This document shows positions 46,686 to 56,361 of a DNA stretch of 64,000 nucleotides, piece by piece (the first letter of the stretch is position 1; each line of letters starts with the position of its first letter). The translations under genes and the position numbers were made by a program. This DNA comes from Bacillota bacterium (GTDB lineage: Bacteria; Bacillota; UBA5301), in NCBI GenBank assembly GCA_017656135.1, contig JACDOJ010000006.1, forward strand, positions 1 to 64,000, given 5' to 3'. The notes under the pieces were generated by a model. That model worked only from the letters and a program-made list of their open reading frames with translations. It had not been told where the DNA came from and made no database searches.

Positions 46686-47394
46686 ATGCACAAACATTGG
46701 CTTTTGGCGTTAGTTTTGGGCTTGTCACTTTGTCTGGGGTTGCCTGTACTCGGGGCTGAAGTAAAGTTCTCGGTGGAGGAAGAGATCTGGATCCCCAGGG
46801 TCAAGATGGAATCTGAGAACCGGGAAGAAGGCTGGGATCCGGCAACTCAAGTCTTTGACGGCTCTTTTCTCTCCTCCTTCACCACTCTCCGGGCTGATTT
46901 TCACAACGGCCTAGGTGGGCGGGTGCTCTTTAATTTAAGTAACCTGACCAAACTGGATTACCCTGAACACCGTTTTGGAGAGGGACCTGACTGAAGTTGC
47001 GAACTGGACATTCATCCCGACGGCGCCTCGGATACGATAGGGGCCGACCTAACTTATGCCTTTTCAGACTGGGGAAGGCTCTCGGTTGGGTATCGGGATT
47101 ACAAGCTTCTCTTAGGAGCTAGGGGTACCAAGACAAATCCTTGGCTGCCTGAAGAAGGCACTTTCCTCAAAGAGTACGGCATCCGGGCCAGTGGTCTGCG
47201 CATCGGGGCCGAAGCGGAATTCCCAGTAAATGACAAGCTTTCGATTTTACCGGTACTTGCACCTGATGGTCGACCAGTTAGCAGACCTCTCTGAGGACTC
47301 CGATTCGTCCCACGATCATTTTTACCGGCGGTGGTACGATTCCCACGATGCTACCATCGACGGACTGATGGTGGGAGCTACCTACAGGTTCTAA
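46686..47394 (+). pseudogene. Degraded outer-membrane beta-barrel protein gene
   Basis: Rare plus-strand gene. From ATG 46686 (GGGAGGTG ribosome site) a signal peptide (LALVLGLSLCLGLPVLGA) and strand-like sequence run to TGA at 46992-46994. The same frame stays open beyond it and keeps barrel-like sequence (GADLTYAFSDWGRLSVGYRD, SGLRIGAEAEF) to a stop near 47290. A +1/-1 shift near 47250 then opens a frame ending GLMVGATYRF-stop at 47394, a classic barrel C-terminus. So one nonsense codon and one frameshift break a full-length gene of about 235 residues. Assembly or sequencing error is the alternative. Confidence 0.75.
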
Positions 47395-47410
47395 AACTCG
47401 TGTTTATGCA

Positions 47411-47447
47411 AAGAGGACCTGGGGCACCCCCTAGGTCCTCTTTTATT
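47411..47447 (+). terminator. Terminator after the barrel pseudogene
   Basis: Stem AAGAGGACCT.GGG / CCC.AGGTCCTCTT (47411-47424 with 47429-47442), followed on the plus strand by TTATT. It lies between two convergent genes and may also serve the permease gene in the other direction, although its minus-strand T-run is poorer. Confidence 0.75.
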
Positions 47448-47464
47448 CCCTCCTAATTTGGGTC

Positions 47465-48766
47465 TTACGCACCCAACCAGGCAAACCTGATGATGAAAAG
47501 GATGGATAAGACCCAGACCAACCAGTTGACCTCCTTACCCTTCCCGGCAAAGAGCTTGATGAAGGGATAAAGGGCGAAGGCCACAGCTATTCCGGTGGCA
47601 ATGCTGTAAGAGAGGGGCATTGTAATAATCCCCAAAAAGGCCGGAATTGCGTCGGAGAAGTCTTGCCAGTTGATCTTAACAATGCTGGTAATCATCATAG
47701 AACCCACGATGATCAGGGCCGGAGCGGTAGCAGCCGCCGGAACTATGCCGATCAACGGACTGAAAAAGAGGGCCAAAAGAAACATAACAGAAACAGTGAG
47801 TCCGGTCAGACCGGTCCGACCACCAGCAGCAACACCGCTGGCGCTTTCTACATAGGTAGTTACAGTGGGAGTACCGAAGATAGAACCAGCGACGGTACCC
47901 AGAGAGTCAGCGAGCAGAGCTTTGCTGGCCCGGGGGAGTTTCCCGTCTTTAAGGAAACCGCCTTTTTCAGAAACCCCAACCAGAGTCCCTATTGTATCGA
48001 ACATGTCCACAAAGAGGAAAGCGAAGATGATATTAAAAAGACCCAGTGAGAGGGCTCCTCCAATGTCCAGTTTGCCAAAAACAGGCGCCCAATCCTCGAA
48101 GTGGGGAAAGGCAATGAAGCCTTCAGGTACTTTGGTGACACCGAAAAAGAAACCGACAATAGTAGTGACGATTATACCTAAAAGAATAGCTCCGTTAACA
48201 CCTCTGGCCAACATAACCGCAGTGATGACCACTCCGATGACGGCGAGCAAGGGAGTTGGCTGACTCAAATCGCCCAATCCAACCAAAGTCGCCGGGTTAT
48301 CGACAATGATGCCGGCGTTTTGCAGGCCGATGAAAGCAATAAAGAGACCGATACCGGCGCTGATGGCCAGCTTCAGTGGAGATGGAATAGCATCAATAAT
48401 CATTTCACGAATCTTGGAAACCGTTAAAATCAAAAAGACAATACCGGAAATGAAAACGGCGCCCAGAGCAGTCTGCCAAGAAACGCCCATTCCCAGAACA
48501 ACCGAGTAGGTAAAGTAGGCATTCAGACCCATCCCAGGTGCCAGTGCAAAAGGATAATTCGCTAAAAGAGCCATAAAAAGGGTAGCCAAAGCAGCTGAAA
48601 AACAGGTAGCCATGAGGACGGCATTGAAGGGCATGCCAGTTGCTGAAACAATACTTGGGTTAACGAAAATGATGTAGGCCATAGTCATGAACGTAGTCAG
48701 ACCGGCTACGATTTCAGTACGAACATCCGTCTTATTCTCTGATAGTTTAAACAGTTTTTCCAGCAT
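47465..48766 (-). CDS. NCS2/AzgA-family purine permease
   Basis: A 433-residue membrane protein with about 12-14 hydrophobic helices. Motifs of the AzgA/PbuG group are TEIVAGLTTFMTMAYIIFVNPSI, ALAPGMGLNAYFTYSVVLGMG, LFVDMFDTIGTLVGVSEKGG and GTPTVTTYVESASGVAAGGRTGLT. It likely imports hypoxanthine/guanine or adenine by proton symport. guaA and hpt, immediately upstream, convert such bases to GMP. ATG 48766 has AAAGGAGGT upstream. It has a long structured leader. Confidence 0.9.
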   Translation of the reverse strand: MLEKLFKLSENKTDVRTEIVAGLTTFMTMAYIIFVNPSIVSATGMPFNAVLMATCFSAALATLFMALLANYPFALAPGMGLNAYFTYSVVLGMGVSWQTALGAVFISGIVFLILTVSKIREMIIDAIPSPLKLAISAGIGLFIAFIGLQNAGIIVDNPATLVGLGDLSQPTPLLAVIGVVITAVMLARGVNGAILLGIIVTTIVGFFFGVTKVPEGFIAFPHFEDWAPVFGKLDIGGALSLGLFNIIFAFLFVDMFDTIGTLVGVSEKGGFLKDGKLPRASKALLADSLGTVAGSIFGTPTVTTYVESASGVAAGGRTGLTGLTVSVMFLLALFFSPLIGIVPAAATAPALIIVGSMMITSIVKINWQDFSDAIPAFLGIITMPLSYSIATGIAVAFALYPFIKLFAGKGKEVNWLVWVLSILFIIRFAWLGA

Positions 48767-48883
48767 TTTTCCATACCTCCTTTGAAATCTCAATCCCTCG
48801 ACCCACCCGCCTGGTCAATCCAGGCTCAAAATTGAGGACGTTGATATGCGCTACCTGTGTATGATTCCCTGTAAACACCCCCT

Positions 48884-48936
48884 AAAAAAGAAAAGAGCTT
48901 GGCTAAACCCAAAGGCTTGACCTCGGATTTTGCCAA
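48884..48936 (-). promoter_or_regulatory. Attenuator-like hairpin in the leader of the purine permease gene
   Basis: Minus strand: a 12-bp stem with one A-A mismatch (arms 48899-48910 and 48925-48936) is followed by TCTTTTCTTTTTT (48884-48896). It lies about 120 bases before the permease start and after the separate guaA terminator, so it has no other gene to terminate. It looks like a riboswitch expression platform. The conserved purine-riboswitch core is not visible in the 301-base gap. A possible start of the leader is TAATGT near 48970; a second hairpin (GCCTGG/CCAGGC, 48810-48826) lies before the ribosome site. Confidence 0.5.
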
Positions 48937-49003
48937 ATATCGTAATTCAGTGTTAGTTTTTCGACATTAAGAAAGAATTTCCTGCCACAAATGGCTGCCA
49001 ACT

Positions 49004-49034
49004 AAAAAGGCCATCGCCTCTGAAGGCGATAGCC
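49004..49034 (-). terminator. Terminator after guaA
   Basis: A 10-bp stem (49009-49018 with 49025-49034, one G-T wobble) and five Ts on the minus strand, 33 bases past the guaA stop. Confidence 0.88.
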
Positions 49035-49067
49035 GTACGTTGACTCTAGGTTAACTCTAAGATGAGA

Positions 49068-50612
49068 TTATTCCCACTCGATGGTTGCCGGGGGTTTGGA
49101 TGAGATGTCGTAGACAATGCGGTTGACGCCGGCAACCTCATTGAGAATCCGCCGGGAGATCCGATCCAAAACTTCGTAAGGAATTCTGGCCCAATCGGCT
49201 GTCATCCCGTCTTCACTGATCACCGCTCGGATGGCCAGAACCGGAGCATATGTCCGGCTGTCGCCCTGCACGCCGACGGACTTAGTATCAGTGAGGACCG
49301 CGAAAGACTGCCAGATCTTCCGGTACAGCCCGGCACTGCGGATCTCCTCCCGGATGATGTAATCAGCATCCCGGAGCAGGTCGCACTTCTCTTTGGTCAC
49401 CTCGCCGATAATCCTGATGGCCAAACCCGGACCGGGGAAAGGCTGCCGCCAGACAATCTCTTCAGGAAGCCCCAATTCCTGGGCGAGAACCCTGACTTCA
49501 TCCTTGAAAAGGTTTCTGATGGGCTCGAGCAGTTTCAACTTCATGTGTTCCGGCAGACCGCCGACGTTATGATGGGACTTGATAACTTCCGCTTTGCCCC
49601 CACCGCTCTCGATGACATCAGGGTAGGTGGTCCCCTGTACTAGATAACTGATGTCTCCGAGCTTGGCCGCCTCTTCCTCAAAGACAGCGATAAATTCGTT
49701 GCCGATGATCTTCCGTTTCTCTTCTGGATCAGTCACGCCACAGAGTCTGGAAAGAAAGCGTTCCCTAGCATTGACGTGAATGAGGTTCATCTGGAACTGA
49801 TCTCGGAAGGTTTTTTCCACCTGCTCAGGCTCGTATTTACGCATGAAACCGTGATCCACAAAAATGCAGGTAAGCTGGTCACCGATGGCCTTGTGAACCA
49901 GGGCTGCCGCCACTGACGAATCGATTCCGCCACTGAGTGCACAAACCACTTTGGAGTCGCCAACGATCTCCTTGATTTCAGCCACCATCGAATCAATGAA
50001 GGACTCCATGGTCCAAGTTCCCGAGCAACCGCAGATATCCAGGAGAAAGTTGCGGATCATATCCTTGCCCCAGGGAGTATGGTGAACCTCGGGGTGAAAC
50101 TGGACAGCATAAAAGCGGCGGACAGGGTCCCGCATAGCTGCCACTGGGCTGTTCTCGGTAGTAGCGATGACCTCAAAACCCGGCGGAACCTGAGTAATTA
50201 GGTCACCGTGGCTCATCCACGCCTCCAGGAGTCCTTCGGTAAACTCCAAGCCTTTGAAGAGATCCTGGTACTCTTGGACAAAGAGTTCAGCCCGGCCGTA
50301 CTCTTGTTTGTGGGCTTTGTCCACGGTGCCCCCGAGCATCTTGGCCATGAGCTGCATGCCGTAGCAAATGCCAAGAACAGGCAGCCCCAGGTTGAAGATC
50401 TCCGGGTCGCATTTGGGAGCGTCAGGATAGTTGACGCTGCTAGGACCGCCGGAGAGAATGATTCCCTTAGGGTCGTAGGCCTTGATTTCGTCTATGGTAA
50501 TGTCGTAGGGAACAACTTCACAGTAGACATTACACTCCCTGACCCTCCTGGCTATCAACTGGTTGTACTGGGCGCCAAAATCCAGCACCAAGACAAGTTC
50601 CTGCGGCCGCAT
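49068..50612 (-). CDS. guaA: GMP synthase (glutamine-hydrolysing)
   Basis: A 514-residue enzyme converting XMP to GMP. The N-terminal glutaminase has [33 protein letters not shown] (nucleophile Cys near 83) and [10 protein letters not shown]. The ATP-pyrophosphatase domain begins [21 protein letters not shown] (about 225). The C-terminal dimer domain includes [19 protein letters not shown] and ends [11 protein letters not shown] directly follows the hpt stop; the two genes form one unit for guanine nucleotide salvage and synthesis. Confidence 0.97.
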   Translation of the reverse strand: MRPQELVLVLDFGAQYNQLIARRVRECNVYCEVVPYDITIDEIKAYDPKGIILSGGPSSVNYPDAPKCDPEIFNLGLPVLGICYGMQLMAKMLGGTVDKAHKQEYGRAELFVQEYQDLFKGLEFTEGLLEAWMSHGDLITQVPPGFEVIATTENSPVAAMRDPVRRFYAVQFHPEVHHTPWGKDMIRNFLLDICGCSGTWTMESFIDSMVAEIKEIVGDSKVVCALSGGIDSSVAAALVHKAIGDQLTCIFVDHGFMRKYEPEQVEKTFRDQFQMNLIHVNARERFLSRLCGVTDPEEKRKIIGNEFIAVFEEEAAKLGDISYLVQGTTYPDVIESGGGKAEVIKSHHNVGGLPEHMKLKLLEPIRNLFKDEVRVLAQELGLPEEIVWRQPFPGPGLAIRIIGEVTKEKCDLLRDADYIIREEIRSAGLYRKIWQSFAVLTDTKSVGVQGDSRTYAPVLAIRAVISEDGMTADWARIPYEVLDRISRRILNEVAGVNRIVYDISSKPPATIEWE

Positions 50613-51158
50613 CTACTTCACCAACTCCGGTTTCAAGATGCCAATATAGGGAAGATTGCGGTAGCGTTCGGCATAGTCTAAGCCATAACCGACGACAAAT
50701 TTGTCAGGTATGCTGAAACCTTTGTAATCCACCTGGACTTCCACCTGGCGGCGTTCCGGCTTGTCCAGAAAGGTGCAGACCTTAAGAGAGGCTGGCCGGC
50801 GAGACTTCAGGTTTTGCACCAGGTAATTCAGGGTAAGACCGCTGTCAACGATATCCTCAACGATCAGCACGTTTTTGCCCTCAAGGCTCTGCTCCAAATC
50901 TTTGAGGATCCGGACGACTCCTGAAGACTCCATGGCATCACCGTAGCTGGAGACGGCCATGAAATCCAGTTTCACCTTCAAATCGATGCTACGAAGCAGG
51001 TCGGCTAAAAAAACAATGGCCCCTTTGAGAATGCCGACGACCAGGAGATCCTTTCCTTCGTAATCACGGGTTATCTCAGCTCCTAATTCCCGAACCCGTG
51101 CCTGGATCTGCTCTTCCTCAAAGAGAACCTCAGCCATGTCATTGCGCAGTCTATCCAT
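50613..51158 (-). CDS. hpt: Hypoxanthine phosphoribosyltransferase
   Basis: A 181-residue PRTase joining hypoxanthine or guanine to PRPP. The PRPP loop is NVLIVEDIVDSGLTLNYL, with KGAIVFLADLLR upstream and DKPERRQVEVQVDYKGFSIPDKFVVGYGLDYAERYRNLPYIG near the end (base-binding and metal Asp). In Firmicutes hpt often lies near tilS/ftsH; here it is with guaA and a purine permease, which is a salvage context. ATG 51158 follows GGGAGGG. Confidence 0.95.
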   Translation of the reverse strand: MDRLRNDMAEVLFEEEQIQARVRELGAEITRDYEGKDLLVVGILKGAIVFLADLLRSIDLKVKLDFMAVSSYGDAMESSGVVRILKDLEQSLEGKNVLIVEDIVDSGLTLNYLVQNLKSRRPASLKVCTFLDKPERRQVEVQVDYKGFSIPDKFVVGYGLDYAERYRNLPYIGILKPELVK

Positions 51159-51211
51159 ACAGTCATCCCTCCCATCCCTTAGTGTTTTCCATTCGTACTC
51201 ATATATGTCGG

Positions 51212-51240
51212 ATAATAACATAATTGGTTCACAAATTCAA
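51212..51240 (-). promoter_or_regulatory. Promoter of hpt-guaA
   Basis: Minus strand -35 TTGAAT (51235-51240), 17-base spacer, -10 TATTAT (51212-51217), about 50 bases upstream of the hpt start. No riboswitch fits in this short leader. Confidence 0.65.
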
Positions 51241-51361
51241 TACAAGGGTAGGGTCAGGTCCAGCAACCTCCAATTAGGCTAAATGGCTGTATTACAGCTA
51301 CCTGATTTCCTCACTTAACTTTGACTCAGAGTAGGCACCACCGCCAAAGTCCTGAAGACAT

Positions 51362-51398
51362 AAAAACAGAGGTGCAGGGAGATCCCCTGCACCTCTGT
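51362..51398 (-). terminator. Terminator after groEL
   Basis: Perfect 14-bp stem ACAGAGGTGCAGGG (51366-51379) / CCCTGCACCTCTGT (51385-51398) with loop AGATC and five Ts on the minus strand. Confidence 0.92.
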
Positions 51399-51418
51399 AA
51401 GGGGACGTTTTATTTAGC

Positions 51419-53056
<1,638 letters not shown>

Positions 53057-53071
53057 CTATATGGTAATGGT

Positions 53072-53353
53072 TTATAAAGTAGCTAAAATATCGCTTTCTC
53101 TCAGGATGAGGTACTCCTCGCCGTCCAGCTTGATCTCGGTACCGGCGTACTTAGCAAATACCACGGTATCCCCTTCCTTGACGGTCATCGGAACGAGGTT
53201 ACCGTTCTCGTACTTGCCGGGACCTACAGCCAAGACTTTGCCCTGCTGGGGTTTTTCTTTGGCGGTATCAGGCAAGACGATACCACTTTTGGTCTTCTCT
53301 TCACTCTCCAAGACTTGGACGACAACCCTATCAGCCAGTGGTTTAATCTTCAT
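53072..53353 (-). CDS. groS: Co-chaperonin GroES
   Basis: A 93-residue heptamer-forming lid of GroEL. It starts [21 protein letters not shown], has the mobile loop region with [16 protein letters not shown], and closes [33 protein letters not shown] site precedes ATG. It is the first gene of the heat-shock operon. Confidence 0.98.
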   Translation of the reverse strand: MKIKPLADRVVVQVLESEEKTKSGIVLPDTAKEKPQQGKVLAVGPGKYENGNLVPMTVKEGDTVVFAKYAGTEIKLDGEEYLILRESDILATL

Positions 53354-53395
53354 AGACTTACCTCCTTAATTTTATGCTCCTCTTTTGCTTTGTTG

Positions 53396-53422
53396 TTAGC
53401 ACTCACCTCAAGCGAGTGCTAA
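53396..53422 (-). promoter_or_regulatory. CIRCE operator (HrcA site)
   Basis: Exact CIRCE: TTAGCACTC (53396-53404), 9 bases, GAGTGCTAA (53414-53422). It lies just downstream of the groES promoter, so HrcA can repress groESL until heat stress. Confidence 0.97.
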
Positions 53423-53435
53423 TTACACAATTCAT

Positions 53436-53464
53436 ATGATATGAAACGCTACCATCCATGGCAA
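53436..53464 (-). promoter_or_regulatory. Promoter of groESL
   Basis: Minus strand -35 TTGCCA (53459-53464), 17-base spacer, -10 TATCAT (53436-53441). The predicted start near 53429 places the CIRCE element in the 5' end of the transcript. Confidence 0.85.
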
Positions 53465-53777
53465 GTCATCCCTATCCCGGAAAATCGGTGATTTTTGCAG
53501 TTGGCTCAAACTATCTCCCCATTTCTTTCATTATCTAGTAATCTTTCCAAAACAGCATTCTCACCTTGACTTGAAAATATGCACCAACATTATCTTGTCT
53601 TGGAAATGATGGTGGGAATAAACAGGGATAAGAAACATAAGGGTTCTACCGGGCGAAGGTAATGGCCCTGCCGTATCACATATATGCCTTGGTCACAGCC
53701 GGGACATTTCCACACCAACAGATACCTCTGGCTTACGGTCTTACTGAAGCTGGTATTACTCATTATACTAGCGAAAC
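53465..53777. other. Intergenic region between groES promoter and deoC
   Basis: A stretch of about 310 bases with no recognised RNA gene or repeat. It holds one small minus-strand reading frame (53590-53781), listed separately with low confidence, and a TTGACT element on the plus strand with no gene behind it. No terminator for deoC is evident. Confidence 0.5.
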
Positions 53778-53781
53778 TCAC
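53590..53781 (-). CDS. Possible small CxxC protein after deoC
   Basis: A 63-codon frame starting with a GTG that overlaps the deoC stop (GTGA); an internal ATG lies six codons later. The product has one CPGC pair in LVWKCPGCDQGIYVIRQGHYL, which looks protein-like, then a hydrophobic tail. AGGTGAG nearby is a weak ribosome site at a poor distance. I do not recognise a family. It may be a non-coding accident. Confidence 0.25.
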   Translation of the reverse strand: MSFASIMSNTSFSKTVSQRYLLVWKCPGCDQGIYVIRQGHYLRPVEPLCFLSLFIPTIISKTR

Positions 53782-54446
53782 CTGGATAGAAATTCGGCGA
53801 GTATCTTCATCCCGGAAGAGGTGCCAATCCGATTGGCCCCGGCTTCCACCATTTTCTCCAGGGTTTCCAGGTCTCGAATGCCGCCGGAGGCCTTAACGCC
53901 CATCTGGGAACCGACGACCTCCCGCATCAGGCGGACATCCTCCACAGTGGCTCCTCCCTTGGCGAAGCCCGTGGAGGTCTTGACAAAGGCCGCCCCCGCC
54001 TCCTTGGCCAGCTGGCAGGCGGTAATTTTCTCCTCCTGAGTAAGCAAAGCTGTTTCAATGATTATCTTCACCGGAGTGTTCCAGACGGCCTTGACTATCC
54101 GCCGGATCTCACCGGCGACGTAGTCATGGTCTCCTGCTTTCAGCCTGCCTATATTGATAACCATGTCCAGCTCGCCGGCACCGGCCTCCACTGCCTGGAC
54201 CGCCTCGTGGAGTTTGGTGTCACTAGTGGTGGCCCCCAGGGGAAAACCGATCACCGTAGCCACGACCACTTCCGTCCCGGATAGCTCCTTTACCGCCAAC
54301 TCCACAAAACTTGGGTTGATGCAGACCGCCTGAAAACCATGTTCCGCAGCTTCCCGGCACAACTGGACTACCTGGTCCACAGTGGCCTCAGGTTTCAGCA
54401 GGGTGTGGTCAATGTACTTGACGAGTTCCTCTTTACTCTGAATCAT
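53778..54446 (-). CDS. deoC: Deoxyribose-phosphate aldolase
   Basis: A 222-residue class I aldolase splitting 2-deoxyribose-5-phosphate to acetaldehyde and glyceraldehyde-3-phosphate. Visible: KYIDHTLLKPEATVDQV, ELDMVINIGRLKAGD (catalytic Asp), VKIIIETALLTQEE, the Schiff-base Lys in AAFVKTSTGFAKGGAT, and GVKASGGIRDLE. The ATG lies inside the end of the MoeA-fusion gene (overlap of 14 bases), so it is coupled to it, though the pathways are unrelated. Confidence 0.96.
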   Translation of the reverse strand: MIQSKEELVKYIDHTLLKPEATVDQVVQLCREAAEHGFQAVCINPSFVELAVKELSGTEVVVATVIGFPLGATTSDTKLHEAVQAVEAGAGELDMVINIGRLKAGDHDYVAGEIRRIVKAVWNTPVKIIIETALLTQEEKITACQLAKEAGAAFVKTSTGFAKGGATVEDVRLMREVVGSQMGVKASGGIRDLETLEKMVEAGANRIGTSSGMKILAEFLSR

Positions 54447-56361
54447 ATAGCTCCTCCCCCATCTGCCGGGCATCATAGCCGGGCAGTGAATTAATCAAAT
54501 CCTGGAACACCGGGTCCCTAAGTACCTCTAAAACCCTCTGCACCTTGGGTGTATCCAGGAACTCCTCCCTAATGATCAGGTCATAGCGCTCTTCTGCCAC
54601 GGGAATGAAGTCCAGGCCCAAGTTTTGGGCGGCGGCCTGAATGCCCAGTCCCACATCGGCGACACCGGCGGAGACCGCCACCGCCACTCCGGTATGGGTG
54701 AACTCCTCCCGTTCGTATCCTTTAACCTCTCCAGGGTCGATTTCCAGCTCCGCCAGTTTGCTGTCTAAGAGGATCCTGGTCCCGGCACCCCGTTGGCGGT
54801 TGACTATGGTGACATCAGCCCGCTTAAGGTCCTCAAAAGAGGTAATCCCCTTGGGGTTACCCGGTGGAACGATGAATCCCTGCATCCGGTAGACGAGGTT
54901 GAAGACCCTCACCGGGAGATTGGCCAGGTATTTGCGGATAAATGGCCAGTTGTACTCGCCGGTCTCGGGGTCCAGGAGGTGAGCACCGGCCAGGTGAGCT
55001 TCTCCCTTAGCCAGGGTCAGCAGCCCACCGAGGCTGCCGATGGGAGCCACTGTGAGCCGAGCATCACCAAACCTGCCTCGCAAGTAGCTGTCCAGCTCAT
55101 CAAGGACCAGGTCGTGGCTACCGGCCAGTACAATGGTCTGGGCAATCTCTTCCGGCTTGCGGAAGAGCTCCACCTTGACCTGAGCTCCCGCGGGATAGCC
55201 TTGGCTTAACCTAGGAACCCGCAACATACCGTCGGCATGAACCATCGACATAATCAAACCGGCTCCCCGGGCAATGGGGGTGGCCAAAACCTTATCTCCC
55301 ACCTGCCCTAGTCTCACCCGGACGAACTCCTCGGCTCCGGGATTGGAAACCACCCGCTGGGTCAGCTGGGCATCCATGGTGGGGTAACCAGGAGGATTCC
55401 AGCCCTGAAGAGCACCGACAGCGGCCTTCAGAAAAAGCTCGGCAGCAACGATGGCCGAAACCGGGTACCCAGGCAGGCCAATCACCGGTTTGTCCTGGAT
55501 CATCCCGAGCATCACCGGTTTGCCTGGTTTGATGGCGGCGCCGTGGGCCAAGAGTTCCCCTAGTCTCTCGATGGTGTCGGCGGTGTAGTCCTTGGAACCG
55601 GCGGAAGAACCGGCATTGATGACCACCAAATCGTTCTCGGCTACCGCTTTGGTGAGAGCCGCAGCGATTAAATCAGGGTCATCCTCAACCACCGGATAGA
55701 CTGTGGTTTCACACCCCCACTGGCGCAGTAGGCCCTTGATGACGTGAGAGTTAAACTCCACAATCTCCCCCGGCTCCAGTTCCGTTTTCTCCAGGCACTG
55801 GGTCAGGTCTGTTATCTCCGAACCCGAGGGAATGAAACCGACTCTGGGAACAGCTTTCACCTGCACCTGAAGAACTCCGGAAGCGAGGAGCGCCCCGATG
55901 TCGGCTGGGCCGATTTTATGGTTCGGGGGCAGAATCATTTCCCCTTTAACAATATCCTCACCTACTGGGCGCACATTCTCCCAAGGTGCCACCGCTTTGA
56001 TGATCTCATAACCTTCTGAGGTCTCGTGGACATCTTCGATCATCACCACAGCGTCCTTGCCGTGGGGTAGAGGGTTTCCGGTATTTACAGGGATAGCGGC
56101 CTTAAAAGGCAGGGTGATGGGTGTGGCCTCGGAAGCGCCGAAGGTGTCTTCTGAACGCACTGCAATCCCGTCCATAGCCGAGGCGTGGTAGTGGGGGGAG
56201 TTGATTTTGGCTCGCACCGGCTCAGCGGTGATGCGGCCCAAGGCGTCGGCCACCGGCACGGTTTCCGTGGCCAGTTTAACCTTGGAGGCCTTAATGCGCT
56301 GAACAAACAGTTGCTGCAATTCCTCCCAGGGTTTTTGGTTCAAATATACCCGGCGCGTCAT
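54433..56361 (-). CDS. MoeA-like molybdopterin protein fused to a binding-protein-like domain
   Basis: A 642-residue fusion. Residues about 1-410 are MoeA: HASAMDGIAVRSEDTFGA, PVNTGNPLPHGKDAVVMIED, the MPT-binding NAGSSAGSKDYTADTIERLG and VIGLPGYPVSAIVAAE. Residues about 420-642 form a PBP-like domain (LAGSHDLVLDELDSYL, NRQRGAGTRILLDSKLAELEIDP, HTGVAVAVSAGVADVGLGIQAAA), related to LysR-substrate and molybdate-binding folds. It inserts molybdate or tungstate into molybdopterin; the extra domain may bind the metal oxyanion or a ligand. It overlaps the second moeA by 4 bases. Confidence 0.9.
   Translation of the reverse strand: MTRRVYLNQKPWEELQQLFVQRIKASKVKLATETVPVADALGRITAEPVRAKINSPHYHASAMDGIAVRSEDTFGASEATPITLPFKAAIPVNTGNPLPHGKDAVVMIEDVHETSEGYEIIKAVAPWENVRPVGEDIVKGEMILPPNHKIGPADIGALLASGVLQVQVKAVPRVGFIPSGSEITDLTQCLEKTELEPGEIVEFNSHVIKGLLRQWGCETTVYPVVEDDPDLIAAALTKAVAENDLVVINAGSSAGSKDYTADTIERLGELLAHGAAIKPGKPVMLGMIQDKPVIGLPGYPVSAIVAAELFLKAAVGALQGWNPPGYPTMDAQLTQRVVSNPGAEEFVRVRLGQVGDKVLATPIARGAGLIMSMVHADGMLRVPRLSQGYPAGAQVKVELFRKPEEIAQTIVLAGSHDLVLDELDSYLRGRFGDARLTVAPIGSLGGLLTLAKGEAHLAGAHLLDPETGEYNWPFIRKYLANLPVRVFNLVYRMQGFIVPPGNPKGITSFEDLKRADVTIVNRQRGAGTRILLDSKLAELEIDPGEVKGYEREEFTHTGVAVAVSAGVADVGLGIQAAAQNLGLDFIPVAEERYDLIIREEFLDTPKVQRVLEVLRDPVFQDLINSLPGYDARQMGEELYDSE

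Noticed and set aside
46992-46994. TGA as a selenocysteine codon in the plus-strand barrel gene
   Set aside because: Outer-membrane barrels do not use selenocysteine at such a site, there is no SECIS-like hairpin just after it, and a second frameshift downstream points to decay.
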